From positions 62,001 through 126,000 of the forward strand of contig NZ_BDAI01000012.1 of the NCBI RefSeq assembly GCF_002091755.1: a stretch of 64,000 nucleotides of DNA. Direction: 5' to 3'. Position numbers and translations under genes: made by a program. The stretch comes from Pseudomonas nitroreducens NBRC 12694 (GTDB taxonomy: Bacteria; Pseudomonadota; Gammaproteobacteria; Pseudomonadales; Pseudomonadaceae). Below, piece after piece: positions 7,170 through 17,457 of the stretch (positions are counted from its first letter, which is position 1; each line of letters begins with the position of its first letter). The notes under the pieces were generated by a model. That model was not told the origin of the DNA. It did not search any database and saw nothing but the letters and a program-made list of their open reading frames with translations.

Positions 7170-8734
7170 CCCGCCCGGCTGCCCTCCCAGAAATGCTCCG
7201 CCAGCATCCGCAACTCCGCCGACAGTTCCGCCATGCGCGCGGCGCTGCGCTGGCAGGTGCCGACCTTTTGCGCATTGCTGTCGGCTGAGCTGCGAATGGC
7301 GTGCAGGCTGCGCTGCACGTCTTCGCTGGCGACGCCCTGTTCCTCGATGGCCTCGGCGATTTCCAGGCTCATGCGCTGGATCGCCGAGACCTGCTCGCTG
7401 ATCTGTTCCAGCGTGCCCGCCGCATGCCCGGCCTGCTCCAGGCTGGCGACCGCCCGCTCGCAGCAATGCCATAGCGCGCGCACCGAATCCTCGGCGCCCT
7501 GCTGGAGATTACCGACCAACGACTGGATGTCGCGCGCGGAATTCTCCGTGCGCGAAGCCAGCGCCCGCACCTCATCGGCGACCACTGCGAAACCACGCCC
7601 GCCTTCCCCGGCGCGTGCCGCTTCGATGGCGGCGTTCAACGCCAGCAGGTTGGTCTGCCCGGCGACATCGCGGATTACTTCGAGCATCCGCGAGATAGCC
7701 TCGCTGTGCTCCTTCTGCTGTTCGACCGCGACGCTCGCGGCGCGCACGCCGGCTTCCAGCGCGGCGAGTTGCCCGCGCGTGCGGTGCACGTCCTGATGCC
7801 CGGCCTGGGTGATGCGCTCGCTGCACTGCGCCGCCACCGCGCTGTGCTGCGCGTGGCGGGCGACTTCCTGGACGCTCTGCGCGAGCTGCTGCATGGCGCT
7901 GGCCACCTGTTCGGTCTCGCGCTGCTGCAACTGCGAAACGGCGCTGCCGCCGGCCATGGCGTCGGCCAGTGCCGCGGAATGCTCGGCCAACTGATGCGAG
8001 GCGTCCGCCATGCGCCCGACCACCGCGGCGGTTTCCGCCTCCAGCATGTGGAAGGCGAACTCCAGCTCGCCGAATTCGTCGTTCCGGCCCGTATACAGCT
8101 GCTGGCTGAGCGGGTTGTCGGCGATCTTCCGCGCTCGCCCGAGCAGCGCGCCCAGTGGTTGCAGGCGTAGCACCAGCCAGGCGCCCGAGACGCCCAGCGC
8201 CAGCAGGAATGCCAGCACCGTCAGCTTGGGCAGCAGCAGCGCCAGCAGGGCACCGCCGGCCTGCGCCAGCACCAGTCCGATCAGCAGTTGCAACGGCAGT
8301 GGCAGGCGCGGGCGGGCCAACTTCGCTCCCCCGCGCATCCGCGCGTAAAGGCGCTCCGCCGCATCGACCTGCTCGGCGCCGGGACGGGTGCGCACCGACT
8401 GGTACTCCACGACTTTTCCGCCATGGCGAATCGGTGTGACGAAGGCGCTGACCCAGTAGTGGTCGCCGTTCTTGCAGCGGTTCTTCACCAGGCCCATCCA
8501 GCTGCGCCCGGCCTGCAGCGTCTGCCAGAGGTGGGCGAAGGCGGCGGGCGGCATGTCCGGGTGACGCACGCGGTTGTGGTTGAAACCCACCAGCTCCTCG
8601 GCCTGGAAACCGCTGACCTGGATGAAGTCCGGGTTCACATGGGTGACCGCGCCCTTGAGGTCGGTGGTGGAGAGAATGTTGGCATTGACCGGCACATCCA
8701 CCTGGCGCCCGGTGATCGGCAGGTTCTGCTTCAT
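7166..8734 (-). CDS. aer: Aer-type energy-taxis chemoreceptor (PAS-MCP)
   Basis: This 522-residue methyl-accepting chemotaxis protein lacks a periplasmic domain. An N-terminal PAS domain (about 15-125, with HVNPDFIQVSGF and NRCKNGDHYWVSAFVTPI) should bind FAD and sense redox state. Two close hydrophobic segments (about 145-190) anchor it, and a HAMP-like linker leads to the signalling domain with AGQTNLLALNAAIEAARAGE at the hairpin tip, which contacts CheA/CheW. Length and order match P. aeruginosa Aer (521 residues, from memory). Its ATG overlaps the stop of the upstream GGDEF-EAL gene by four bases (ATGA), so the two should be translated together, linking aerotaxis and c-di-GMP. Confidence 0.9.
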   Translation of the reverse strand: MKQNLPITGRQVDVPVNANILSTTDLKGAVTHVNPDFIQVSGFQAEELVGFNHNRVRHPDMPPAAFAHLWQTLQAGRSWMGLVKNRCKNGDHYWVSAFVTPIRHGGKVVEYQSVRTRPGAEQVDAAERLYARMRGGAKLARPRLPLPLQLLIGLVLAQAGGALLALLLPKLTVLAFLLALGVSGAWLVLRLQPLGALLGRARKIADNPLSQQLYTGRNDEFGELEFAFHMLEAETAAVVGRMADASHQLAEHSAALADAMAGGSAVSQLQQRETEQVASAMQQLAQSVQEVARHAQHSAVAAQCSERITQAGHQDVHRTRGQLAALEAGVRAASVAVEQQKEHSEAISRMLEVIRDVAGQTNLLALNAAIEAARAGEGGRGFAVVADEVRALASRTENSARDIQSLVGNLQQGAEDSVRALWHCCERAVASLEQAGHAAGTLEQISEQVSAIQRMSLEIAEAIEEQGVASEDVQRSLHAIRSSADSNAQKVGTCQRSAARMAELSAELRMLAEHFWEGSRAG

Positions 8735-10911
8735 CGCTGGTGCTCCACGCGGGTCTGGAAGAGTTGTTCCGGCGCCAGCGGCTTGCTGAACAGGAAGCCC
8801 TGGGCGTGGCGGCAGCCTTCGGCGCGCAGGAAGTCGAGGTGTTCCTGGCGTTCGACGCCCTCGGCCACCACTTCCAGGCCCAGGCTGTGGCCCAGGCCGA
8901 TGATGGCGCGGCAGATGGCGCTGAGTTCCGGGTCGTCCGGCACGCGGGTGATGAAGCTGCGGTCGACCTTGAGGATGTGCAGCGGGTAGCGCTTGAGATA
9001 CCCCAGCGAGGAGTAGCCGGTGCCGAAGTCGTCCAGCGCCAGGCGCACACCCTCGGCGGCCAGTTCGCGGAGGCAGGCGAGGGTTTCCGCGCCGTCCTGC
9101 ATCAGCAGGCTTTCAGTGATCTCCAGTACCAGGCTGCGCGGCGACAGGCCGCTCTCCGCCAGAATCTGCTGTACCCGCGCGGCGAAGCCCGGTTGCTGCA
9201 GCTGCCGGCTCGACAGGTTGACCGAACAGTAGAGGTCGCGGTACCCCTGGCTCTGCCAGAGCGCCGTCTGCCGGCAGGCCTGGCGCAGTACCCAGTCGCC
9301 GACCGGGACGATCTCGCCGGATTCCTCCAGCGCCGGGATGAAGTCCAGCGGCGAGACGGATTGGCCGTCGTGCCTCCAGCGCAGCAGCACCTCCACCGCC
9401 TCCCAGTGTGGCGAATCGCTGTCCAGGCGGACGATGGGCTGGTAGTGCAGGCTGAACTCCTCGCGCCGCAGCGCCTGCGCCAGCGCGCTTTCCAGGTCGA
9501 GCCGGCGCTGCGCCTCGGCTTGCAGCTCGAGGCTGAAGCGCGCGTACTGCGCCTTGCCGGCTTCCTTGGCGCGATACAGCGCCAGGTCGGCGGCCTGCAG
9601 GGTGTCGATGGCCTGGCCGTCGGTCATCAAGCCGGTGATGCCGATGCTGGCGCTGACCACCAGCGTGCGGCCGTCCACGTGCAGCGGCTGGCGCAGGCAA
9701 TCGAGCATGCGCTGTGCGACCTGCTCGGCATCGCAGAGGCTGGCGAGGTCATCCAGCAATACGACGAACTCGTCGCCGCCGAAGCGCGCCAGGTGATCGC
9801 CCGGTCGCAGGCAGCGCAGCAGTCGCTGCGAGACTTCCACCAGCACACGGTCGCCAACGGCGTGGCCGAGGCTGTCGTTGATCAGCTTGAAGCGGTCCAG
9901 GTCGATGAACAGCAGGCCGGACTCGCGCGCGCCGGGGCGGCGCTGGCGCATCAGGGCCTGCTGCAGCAGCTCGTCCAGGCGCAGGCGATTGCCCAGGCCG
10001 GTGAGCGGGTCGTGCCGCGCCGCATGGCTGAGCTGGTGTTCGCTGGCCTTGTGTTGGCTGATGTCGGTTTGCGAGCCGGCCATGCGCCCATCGGTGACCA
10101 CACCACGCGCCAGCACCCAGAGGTAATTGCCGTCACGCTGGCGGATACGGTACTCGTGGCTGAGCAGCGCGCTGCTGCCGCGCAGGTGCGCATCGATGGC
10201 CTTGCGCAGACCGGGCAGGTCGTCCGGATGCACGCGGGCGAACCAGCTGGTGCTGCCTTCGCCGAGGTTATCGCGGGTCAGGCCGAGCATGCGCGCCCAG
10301 CGCTCGGAGACGTAGAGGCGGTCGTTGCCCAGGTCCCAGTCCCAGATGCCGTCGTTGGCACCGCGCAGGGCGCGGGCGAAGCGCGCCTCGCTGTCCTCCA
10401 GCGCCTGGCGCTGGGCGGCGCCGTAGGTGTCGATAGCCAGCGACATGTCGAAGAACACCCGCTTGAGCAGGCTGGCGTAGGTCTTGGCTTCCGGGGCGTC
10501 GCCCATCAGGTCGGCGAGCATCTGGTCCAGGTACAGGCGATAGGCGCCCAGGTACCACTTCAGTTCGACGCCGACCTGCTGGTGCACGAGCCCGATACGC
10601 AGGCGGTCGCGCACGTAGTCGGCGTCCTGCGGGGCGTCCCACAGCTGGCGGTAGTATTCGAACTGGCTGCATTTCAGCCGCGCCAGCGTCGCCGGCTCGG
10701 AGAGTATTGCGCCCAGGGGTGGATAATGGCGCAGGTGATCGTAGAGTTGCTCGATGAAGCGCTGGTGGCAGCCTTCCAGTTCGGCGGCGCGGCCATGCAG
10801 GTGGCGGCCATCCTCCTCGCTCCACTCCAGATATGTCAGGCGCTGATCGACTTCCATCGTCGACAGGCCGATGCGCTCGAGCACGCTATCGAGCTTCGGT
10901 CCCAGGCCCAT
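8731..10911 (-). CDS. globin-coupled sensor with PAS, GGDEF and EAL domains
   Basis: This 726-residue cytoplasmic protein begins with a globin-coupled-sensor fold (about residues 20-165). Its likely proximal haem ligand is His110 in RIGLVHQQVG. A PAS domain (about 174-290), a GGDEF domain with intact GGDEF at 378-382 and an inhibitory RPGD site five residues upstream, and an EAL domain (about 475-720) follow. The EAL signature reads EVL at 507-509, but the DDFGTGYSSL and EITES catalytic motifs are intact, so both activities look possible. Oxygen or NO binding at the haem would set c-di-GMP turnover. AAGGAG lies seven bases before ATG 10911. A terminator-like hairpin sits just upstream of this start, and the stop overlaps aer. 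Confidence 0.88.
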   Translation of the reverse strand: MGLGPKLDSVLERIGLSTMEVDQRLTYLEWSEEDGRHLHGRAAELEGCHQRFIEQLYDHLRHYPPLGAILSEPATLARLKCSQFEYYRQLWDAPQDADYVRDRLRIGLVHQQVGVELKWYLGAYRLYLDQMLADLMGDAPEAKTYASLLKRVFFDMSLAIDTYGAAQRQALEDSEARFARALRGANDGIWDWDLGNDRLYVSERWARMLGLTRDNLGEGSTSWFARVHPDDLPGLRKAIDAHLRGSSALLSHEYRIRQRDGNYLWVLARGVVTDGRMAGSQTDISQHKASEHQLSHAARHDPLTGLGNRLRLDELLQQALMRQRRPGARESGLLFIDLDRFKLINDSLGHAVGDRVLVEVSQRLLRCLRPGDHLARFGGDEFVVLLDDLASLCDAEQVAQRMLDCLRQPLHVDGRTLVVSASIGITGLMTDGQAIDTLQAADLALYRAKEAGKAQYARFSLELQAEAQRRLDLESALAQALRREEFSLHYQPIVRLDSDSPHWEAVEVLLRWRHDGQSVSPLDFIPALEESGEIVPVGDWVLRQACRQTALWQSQGYRDLYCSVNLSSRQLQQPGFAARVQQILAESGLSPRSLVLEITESLLMQDGAETLACLRELAAEGVRLALDDFGTGYSSLGYLKRYPLHILKVDRSFITRVPDDPELSAICRAIIGLGHSLGLEVVAEGVERQEHLDFLRAEGCRHAQGFLFSKPLAPEQLFQTRVEHQR

Positions 10912-10950
10912 GTTTGGCTCCTTGCGGGTCTGCTGTTTTTGTCGGGCATG

Positions 10951-11006
10951 AAAAAAGCGCCGGCTCGTCGTCTCGTCGAAATCGACGGCGACCAACTCGG
11001 CGCTTT
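10951..11006 (-). terminator. terminator-like hairpin in the leader of the globin-coupled gene
   Basis: On the minus strand AAAGCCGAG-type arms (AAAGCGCCG and CGGCGCTTTTTT) enclose a second internal stem (CGTCG/CGACG), and the 3' arm runs into six T. It lies between the 112-residue gene and the globin-coupled gene, 40 bases before the latter's start, so it either ends the first transcript or attenuates the second. Confidence 0.6.
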
Positions 11007-11076
11007 GTCTTGCAGGCCCACAAGTCCTGCCCGGCAAAGCCAGCTTCCGCAACGGCGGAACGCGGGTGGGAGTCTT

Positions 11077-11415
11077 TTACACCAGCGGGCGCGGCCCCGA
11101 CAACTCCTGCAGTGCGCCGCTCAGGCGCTGGCGCAGTTCGCCCAGTTCGCGGGAGCGGAAGGCATGGCGGGTTCGCTCCAGCACACCGATGGCGTCGGCC
11201 AGCAGCGCGAGCATCCGCGCCGAATCGCTCAAGGGCGCGTCCTTGAACCATCGGCACAGCGGCGCCTGCTCGCAATTGCGTGGTCCTTCCATCACCGCGC
11301 AGGGCAGCTCGTAGGCCGCCAGCAGCGCACGAACCTGGCGCGCCAACGCCGGATCCTGGGAAGTGACCAGCAACTGGACCGGATACCGGTGGAGAGTCAT
11401 GACGGATTCGCTCAT
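11077..11415 (-). CDS. hypothetical protein, 112 residues
   Basis: I do not recognise this protein. It has a short beta/alpha opening (YPVQLLVTSQDPALARQVRA) reminiscent of the first strand and helix of response-regulator-like folds, a pair of cysteines in RNCEQAPLCRW, and a helical, arginine-rich C-terminal half. No signal peptide or membrane segment is visible. ATG 11415 is taken as start, but ATG 11400 (MTLHRYP) has a comparable ribosome-binding context. It is upstream of the globin-coupled gene on the same strand, separated by a terminator-like hairpin. Strand coherence and high-GC codon use support it as real. Confidence 0.55.
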   Translation of the reverse strand: MSESVMTLHRYPVQLLVTSQDPALARQVRALLAAYELPCAVMEGPRNCEQAPLCRWFKDAPLSDSARMLALLADAIGVLERTRHAFRSRELGELRQRLSGALQELSGPRPLV

Positions 11416-11554
11416 ATCAGGGAGATGCCAATTTAATGGCTAGTGGCTATCTGATATTGACGCCTGTCATGTTGGCGGAGCGCCTGCGTCAGATGGTCGA
11501 CGGCAGGTGTGAAGTGGCTCTCGGTCGGCTGTTGGAAAATTGACTGGCAGAAAT

Positions 11555-11584
11555 GCAAAAGCCGCGCATTCGCGCGGCTTTTGC
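11555..11584. terminator. bidirectional intrinsic terminator behind the tRNA
   Basis: GCAAAAGCCGCGC, loop ATTC and GCGCGGCTTTTGC form a perfect 13-bp stem whose A/T arms give T-runs on both strands. It lies nine bases past the 3' end of the minus-strand tRNA and should end the rmcA-tRNA transcript. Confidence 0.85.
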
Positions 11585-11592
11585 TGAAAAGG

Positions 11593-11669
11593 TGGTGGGC
11601 CCACACGGACTTGAACCGTGGACCAAAGGATTATGAGTCCTCTGCTCTAACCAACTGAGCTATAGGCCC
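11593..11669 (-). tRNA. tRNA-Ile2 (anticodon CAT, lysidine-modified)
   Basis: A complete 77-base cloverleaf including the encoded CCA. The acceptor is GGGCCTA paired with TGGGCCC, the anticodon loop is CTCATAA, and the T-arm is CACGG-TTCAAGT-CCGTG. CAT would read as methionine, but C4-G69 and C5-G68 plus the TTGGTC variable region and GGTTCAAGTCC resemble E. coli tRNA-Ile2, the TilS substrate, rather than elongator tRNA-Met. It starts 16 bases after the rmcA stop and is probably cut from that transcript. Confidence 0.85.
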
Positions 11670-11685
11670 CCAGAAGGCGGGCGGA

Positions 11686-14600
11686 TTATACCGGCGCGTT
11701 ATGCGTCGCGCCAATCGGATGCAGCGGAACCAGGAAGCGGTTGGCAAAGGCGTCGGCCGGCAACGGGGCGCTCAGGGCGTAGCCCTGGATCTGGTCGCAA
11801 CCTTCGGCTTCGAGGAAGCGTTCCTGGGCTTCGTGTTCCACGCCTTCGGCGATCACGGTGAGGTTCATGCTGCGGCCCAGGGCGATGATGGCACGGGCAA
11901 TGGCGGCGTCGTGGGGGTCGTCCGGCAGGCCGTGGACGAAGGACTGGTCGATCTTCAGCGTATCCAGCGGCAGTTGCTTCAGGTAGCTGAGGGAGGAGTA
12001 GCCGGTACCGAAGTCGTCGATGGCCAGTTGTACCCCCAGGTGCTTGAGGCTGTGCAGGATCGACAGGGCTTCCTCGGTCTGGTGCATCAGGAAGCTTTCG
12101 GTGATCTCCAGCTGCAGGCGCGAGGGCTGCAGGTTGTAGTGCGCCAGTAGTTCACGGATGCGTTCGACCAGGTTGGTCTGGCGCAGCTGGGCGCCAGCGA
12201 GGTTGACCGAGAGCGGGCCGAACGCGGCATGGCTGTCCTGCCAGCGGCTCATCTGCCGACAGGCTTGGCGCAGGACCCAGTCACCCAATGGCAGGATCAG
12301 GCCATTTTCCTCAGCCAGGGGGATGAAGCGATCGGGCGAAATGGTGCCGAATTGAGGATGCTTCCAGCGGATCAGGGCTTCGGCACCGACCAACTGGCCG
12401 GTGCTGAGGGAAAGCTTGGGCTGGTAGTAAAGCTGCAGCTGGTCGCTTTCCAGCGCGCGGCGCAATTCATGTTCCAAGGCCATGCGCTCGGTGGCCTGGA
12501 AGGTCAGTTCGCGGGTGTAGAACTCTACGCGGTTGCGGCCCTGGGCCTTGGCCCGGTACATGGCGGCGTCGGCGTTCTTCACCAGGGTGGCGACATCCGA
12601 GCCATCGCTGGGGTAGAGGCAGATGCCGATGCTGGCGCTGACGAAGAACTCCTGTTCGCCGGCGATGAACGGCATTTCGAAGCAGAGCAGCAGCTTGTTG
12701 GCGACGTGTTCGGCGTCCAGTGCGTGGTGCAGGCCGGGCAGCAGGATGATGAATTCATCGCCGCCCTGGCGCGCTACCGTGTCGACGTCGCGCAGCTGCT
12801 CGCGCAGGCGGGTGGCAATGGACTTGAGCAGCAGGTCGCCGACCGGGTGGCCGAGGCTGTCGTTGATGTGCTTGAAACGGTCGAGGTCGAGAAACAGCAC
12901 GGCGCCCTGATGATCGTCTTCCTGGGCTTCCTTGAGAGAGGCGTTCAGGCGGCTTTCGAACAGCAGGCGGTTGGGCAGGCCGGTGAGTGGATCGTGGTGG
13001 GCCTGGTAGTCCAGCCGTGCCTGGGCGTACTTGAGGGTGGAGATGTCGGCGAACACGCCGACATAGTGCGACAACTCGCCGTCGGCATTGCGCACGGCGC
13101 TGACCGTAAGCCACTCCGGGTAGAGCTCCTGGTTCTTCCGGCGGTTCCAGATTTCGCCCTGCCAGTGGCCCTCGGCGTTGAGCTGGTGCCAGAGGGCGAC
13201 GTAGAAGCTGCTGTCGTGCTGGCCGGAAGCGAGCAGGCGCGGTGAGTTGCCGAGGGCTTCCTGTTCGCTGTAGCCGGTGATCTCGGTGAAGGCGCGGTTG
13301 ACGGCGACTATCTGCTGGCGCGCGTCGGTGATCATCACGCCTTCGGCGGTGCTTTCGAACACCGTGGCGGCCAGCTGCAGCTTTTCCTGCATCTGCTGGC
13401 GCTCGGTGATGTCGCGCGCGATGGTCAGCATGCAGTCGTCGCTGCCGATGGTGATGCGGTGGGCGGACAGTTCGCACAGGCGCAGGCTGCCGTCGCGAGT
13501 GCGAATTTGCGCGGTGAAGTCCGGGGCGCTGGCGGCGCTGTCGAGGATGCCCAGCAGTTTGCTGCGGTCGGCCGGGTTGGCCCACAGGCGCAGGTCGAGG
13601 GTGGAGCGCTCGGCGGCTTCCTCGCGGCTGTAGCCGGTGATGCGGGTAAAGCCCTGGTTCACTTCCACCAGCCGGCCGTCGCTGATACGCGAGATGAGCA
13701 TGCCGTCGGGCGAGGCGTGGAAGGCTTTGGCGAATTTCTCCTCGGAGACGCGCAGTTGCTCCTGGGTTTCCTTGACCTGGGAGATGTTGCGCACCACGAC
13801 GACCAGCGCCGGCGTGTCGTCGAGGATGATGTGCTGCGCTGACAGCAGGGCGGTGAAGTGGCTGCCGTCGCGGCGGTTGAGCGGGATCTCGACGTTGTTC
13901 AGCGGTTCGCCCTGCAGACGCTGCAGCATGGCCGGGCCCATGCCGGGCGCGCCCCAGATTCCCAGGTCGGTCGAGGTCTTGCCCAGGGCTTCGCTGGCGG
14001 GGATGCCGATCTGTTGTTCGAAGGTGCTGTTCACCGCCAGCAATACGCCGTCTACTCGGCGGGCGAGGACTATGATGTCGGGGCAGTGATGGAAGACCGA
14101 GGCGAATTTCTGCTCGGACAGACGCAGGGCCTGTTCGGTGTGCTTGGCTTCGGTGATGTCGATCATCAGCCCGCGCAGGATCAGGTCGTCGCCATGCTGG
14201 ATCAGCGTGACGATGTCGCGGATCCAGACGATTCGCCCATCGGCGGCGAGCATGCGGTAATCGAAGCTGTGATTGCGCCCGGCATGGCTCTCGCTCATGC
14301 AGAAGTGGATCGCGTGCTCGGCGTCTTCCGGATGCAGGGTGCGCTGCCAGAAGCCGGGTTCCAGCCAGTCGGTCAGCGGGTAACCGAGCAGCCGCTGGGC
14401 GTGGGGCGAGACGTAGGTGAAGCGGTTCTCCGCCAGGCGCATTTCCCAGGCGATGGCGGTGAGGCTTTCCACCAGGCCGCGGTAGTGCTGTTCGCTGTCG
14501 CGCAGGGCCTGCTCGAGTTTCTCCCGGCGCTGCATCTCGCCGCGCAGGCGCCGGTTCATGGTGAACAGGACCAGCAGGGTGAGGGTGGTCAGGAACGCGA

Positions 14601-15420
14601 TGGGCACGACCACGCGGAATACATCGGGCCACACGCTGCGGTGGTCCACCAGGCCGCCGACCCAGGGGGCCTGCAGTGCGTCGATCTGCTCCACGGTCAG
14701 GTCCGCCAGCACCTTGTCGAGAATGCCGGCGAAAATCGCCTGGTCCTTCGGCACGCCCATGGCCAGTTGGTAACGGTAGGGAGTCTCGCCGCTGATCTGC
14801 AGGCCCTCGAGCTTGAGCTGGCGAAGGTTCCAGACACTGGAGGCGAGGTCGCCGACGAACGCGTCCACCTGGCCGACCGCCAGCGCCTGCAGCCCGGCGG
14901 CGACACTGGGCAGCGGTTGCAGGTTGAGGTCGGGGTGCCTGGCGACCAGCAGTTCATGCGGAGCGTAGTGGGCGACCACGCCGACCTTGAGGCCGTAGAG
15001 CTCCTTAACGCTGGCTGGCGCGGGGCCGTTCTTGCGGGCCAGGATGATGATCGGGAAGTCGAGGTAGGGGCGGGTGAAGGTCAGGTACTCGAGGCGTTCC
15101 GGCGTGGCCATGATGCCGGGGAGCAGGTCGAGATGGCTGTCCCGCGCCTGTTGCAGGACTTCGCTCCAGCTTGCCGGTTCGACCGGTTGGAGCTCGACCT
15201 TGAGCTTGTCGCTGATGACTTTGACGTAGCTGGCAGCCAGGCCCTGGTAGACGCCGTCGCTGTCACGGAACTCGAAGGGGGGCCAGGAGGCGTCCACACC
15301 CAGGCGTAGGGTGGGGTGTGCCTGCAGCCATTGCTGTTCGCCGGGCGTGAGGCTCAGGGCGAATGCCTGTCCCGCCCAGAATGCGAGGCACCACAGTAGA
15401 ACTGCCTGCAGACGCGGCAT
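11686..15420 (-). CDS. rmcA: RmcA-like redox-responsive c-di-GMP regulator
   Basis: This is a 1244-residue membrane protein matching P. aeruginosa RmcA (PA0575) in size, domain order and position. A signal peptide (about 1-22) leads a periplasmic amino-acid-binding-type domain (SBP_bac_3, about 25-250) and one membrane segment (VVVPIAFLTTLTLLVLF). Four PAS domains, a GGDEF domain with intact GGDEF and an EAL domain with intact VGAEALIRW and DDFGTGYSSL follow. RmcA is known to lower c-di-GMP in response to phenazine redox state through its PAS domains. ATG 15420 is chosen because GAGG lies six bases upstream; ATG 15432 is possible. The gene is downstream of the rpoD terminator and runs into tRNA-Ile2. 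Confidence 0.88.
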   Translation of the reverse strand: MPRLQAVLLWCLAFWAGQAFALSLTPGEQQWLQAHPTLRLGVDASWPPFEFRDSDGVYQGLAASYVKVISDKLKVELQPVEPASWSEVLQQARDSHLDLLPGIMATPERLEYLTFTRPYLDFPIIILARKNGPAPASVKELYGLKVGVVAHYAPHELLVARHPDLNLQPLPSVAAGLQALAVGQVDAFVGDLASSVWNLRQLKLEGLQISGETPYRYQLAMGVPKDQAIFAGILDKVLADLTVEQIDALQAPWVGGLVDHRSVWPDVFRVVVPIAFLTTLTLLVLFTMNRRLRGEMQRREKLEQALRDSEQHYRGLVESLTAIAWEMRLAENRFTYVSPHAQRLLGYPLTDWLEPGFWQRTLHPEDAEHAIHFCMSESHAGRNHSFDYRMLAADGRIVWIRDIVTLIQHGDDLILRGLMIDITEAKHTEQALRLSEQKFASVFHHCPDIIVLARRVDGVLLAVNSTFEQQIGIPASEALGKTSTDLGIWGAPGMGPAMLQRLQGEPLNNVEIPLNRRDGSHFTALLSAQHIILDDTPALVVVVRNISQVKETQEQLRVSEEKFAKAFHASPDGMLISRISDGRLVEVNQGFTRITGYSREEAAERSTLDLRLWANPADRSKLLGILDSAASAPDFTAQIRTRDGSLRLCELSAHRITIGSDDCMLTIARDITERQQMQEKLQLAATVFESTAEGVMITDARQQIVAVNRAFTEITGYSEQEALGNSPRLLASGQHDSSFYVALWHQLNAEGHWQGEIWNRRKNQELYPEWLTVSAVRNADGELSHYVGVFADISTLKYAQARLDYQAHHDPLTGLPNRLLFESRLNASLKEAQEDDHQGAVLFLDLDRFKHINDSLGHPVGDLLLKSIATRLREQLRDVDTVARQGGDEFIILLPGLHHALDAEHVANKLLLCFEMPFIAGEQEFFVSASIGICLYPSDGSDVATLVKNADAAMYRAKAQGRNRVEFYTRELTFQATERMALEHELRRALESDQLQLYYQPKLSLSTGQLVGAEALIRWKHPQFGTISPDRFIPLAEENGLILPLGDWVLRQACRQMSRWQDSHAAFGPLSVNLAGAQLRQTNLVERIRELLAHYNLQPSRLQLEITESFLMHQTEEALSILHSLKHLGVQLAIDDFGTGYSSLSYLKQLPLDTLKIDQSFVHGLPDDPHDAAIARAIIALGRSMNLTVIAEGVEHEAQERFLEAEGCDQIQGYALSAPLPADAFANRFLVPLHPIGATHNAPV

Positions 15421-15493
15421 GAAGGGCCTCATTCCAGGGGGGACTACGCCGAAGTGTAGACGTGGCACTTTGCCCAGTGGAAGACCCAAAGAA

Positions 15494-15520
15494 AAACCCC
15501 CGGTTTTCGGCCGGGGGTTT
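15494..15520 (-). terminator. rpoD terminator
   Basis: AAACCCCCGG and CCGGGGGTTT form a 10-bp stem with a seven-base loop, five bases after the rpoD stop. On the minus strand it runs into GGGTTTTTC. Confidence 0.85.
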
Positions 15521-15525
15521 GTTCA

Positions 15526-17379
<1,854 letters not shown>

Positions 17380-17457
17380 AACACCCTATCCACTGAAGGT
17401 CTTGGCGGGCTGAAATAAGCCGAGGATTATACCAGATTCGAGGCTTCAGGCGCCAGT

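Noticed and set aside
8740..11436. A very long open frame on the plus strand opposite the globin-coupled gene
   Set aside because: It mirrors the minus-strand gene codon by codon, as usual in high-GC DNA, and shows no domain, while the minus strand has globin, PAS, GGDEF and EAL domains.
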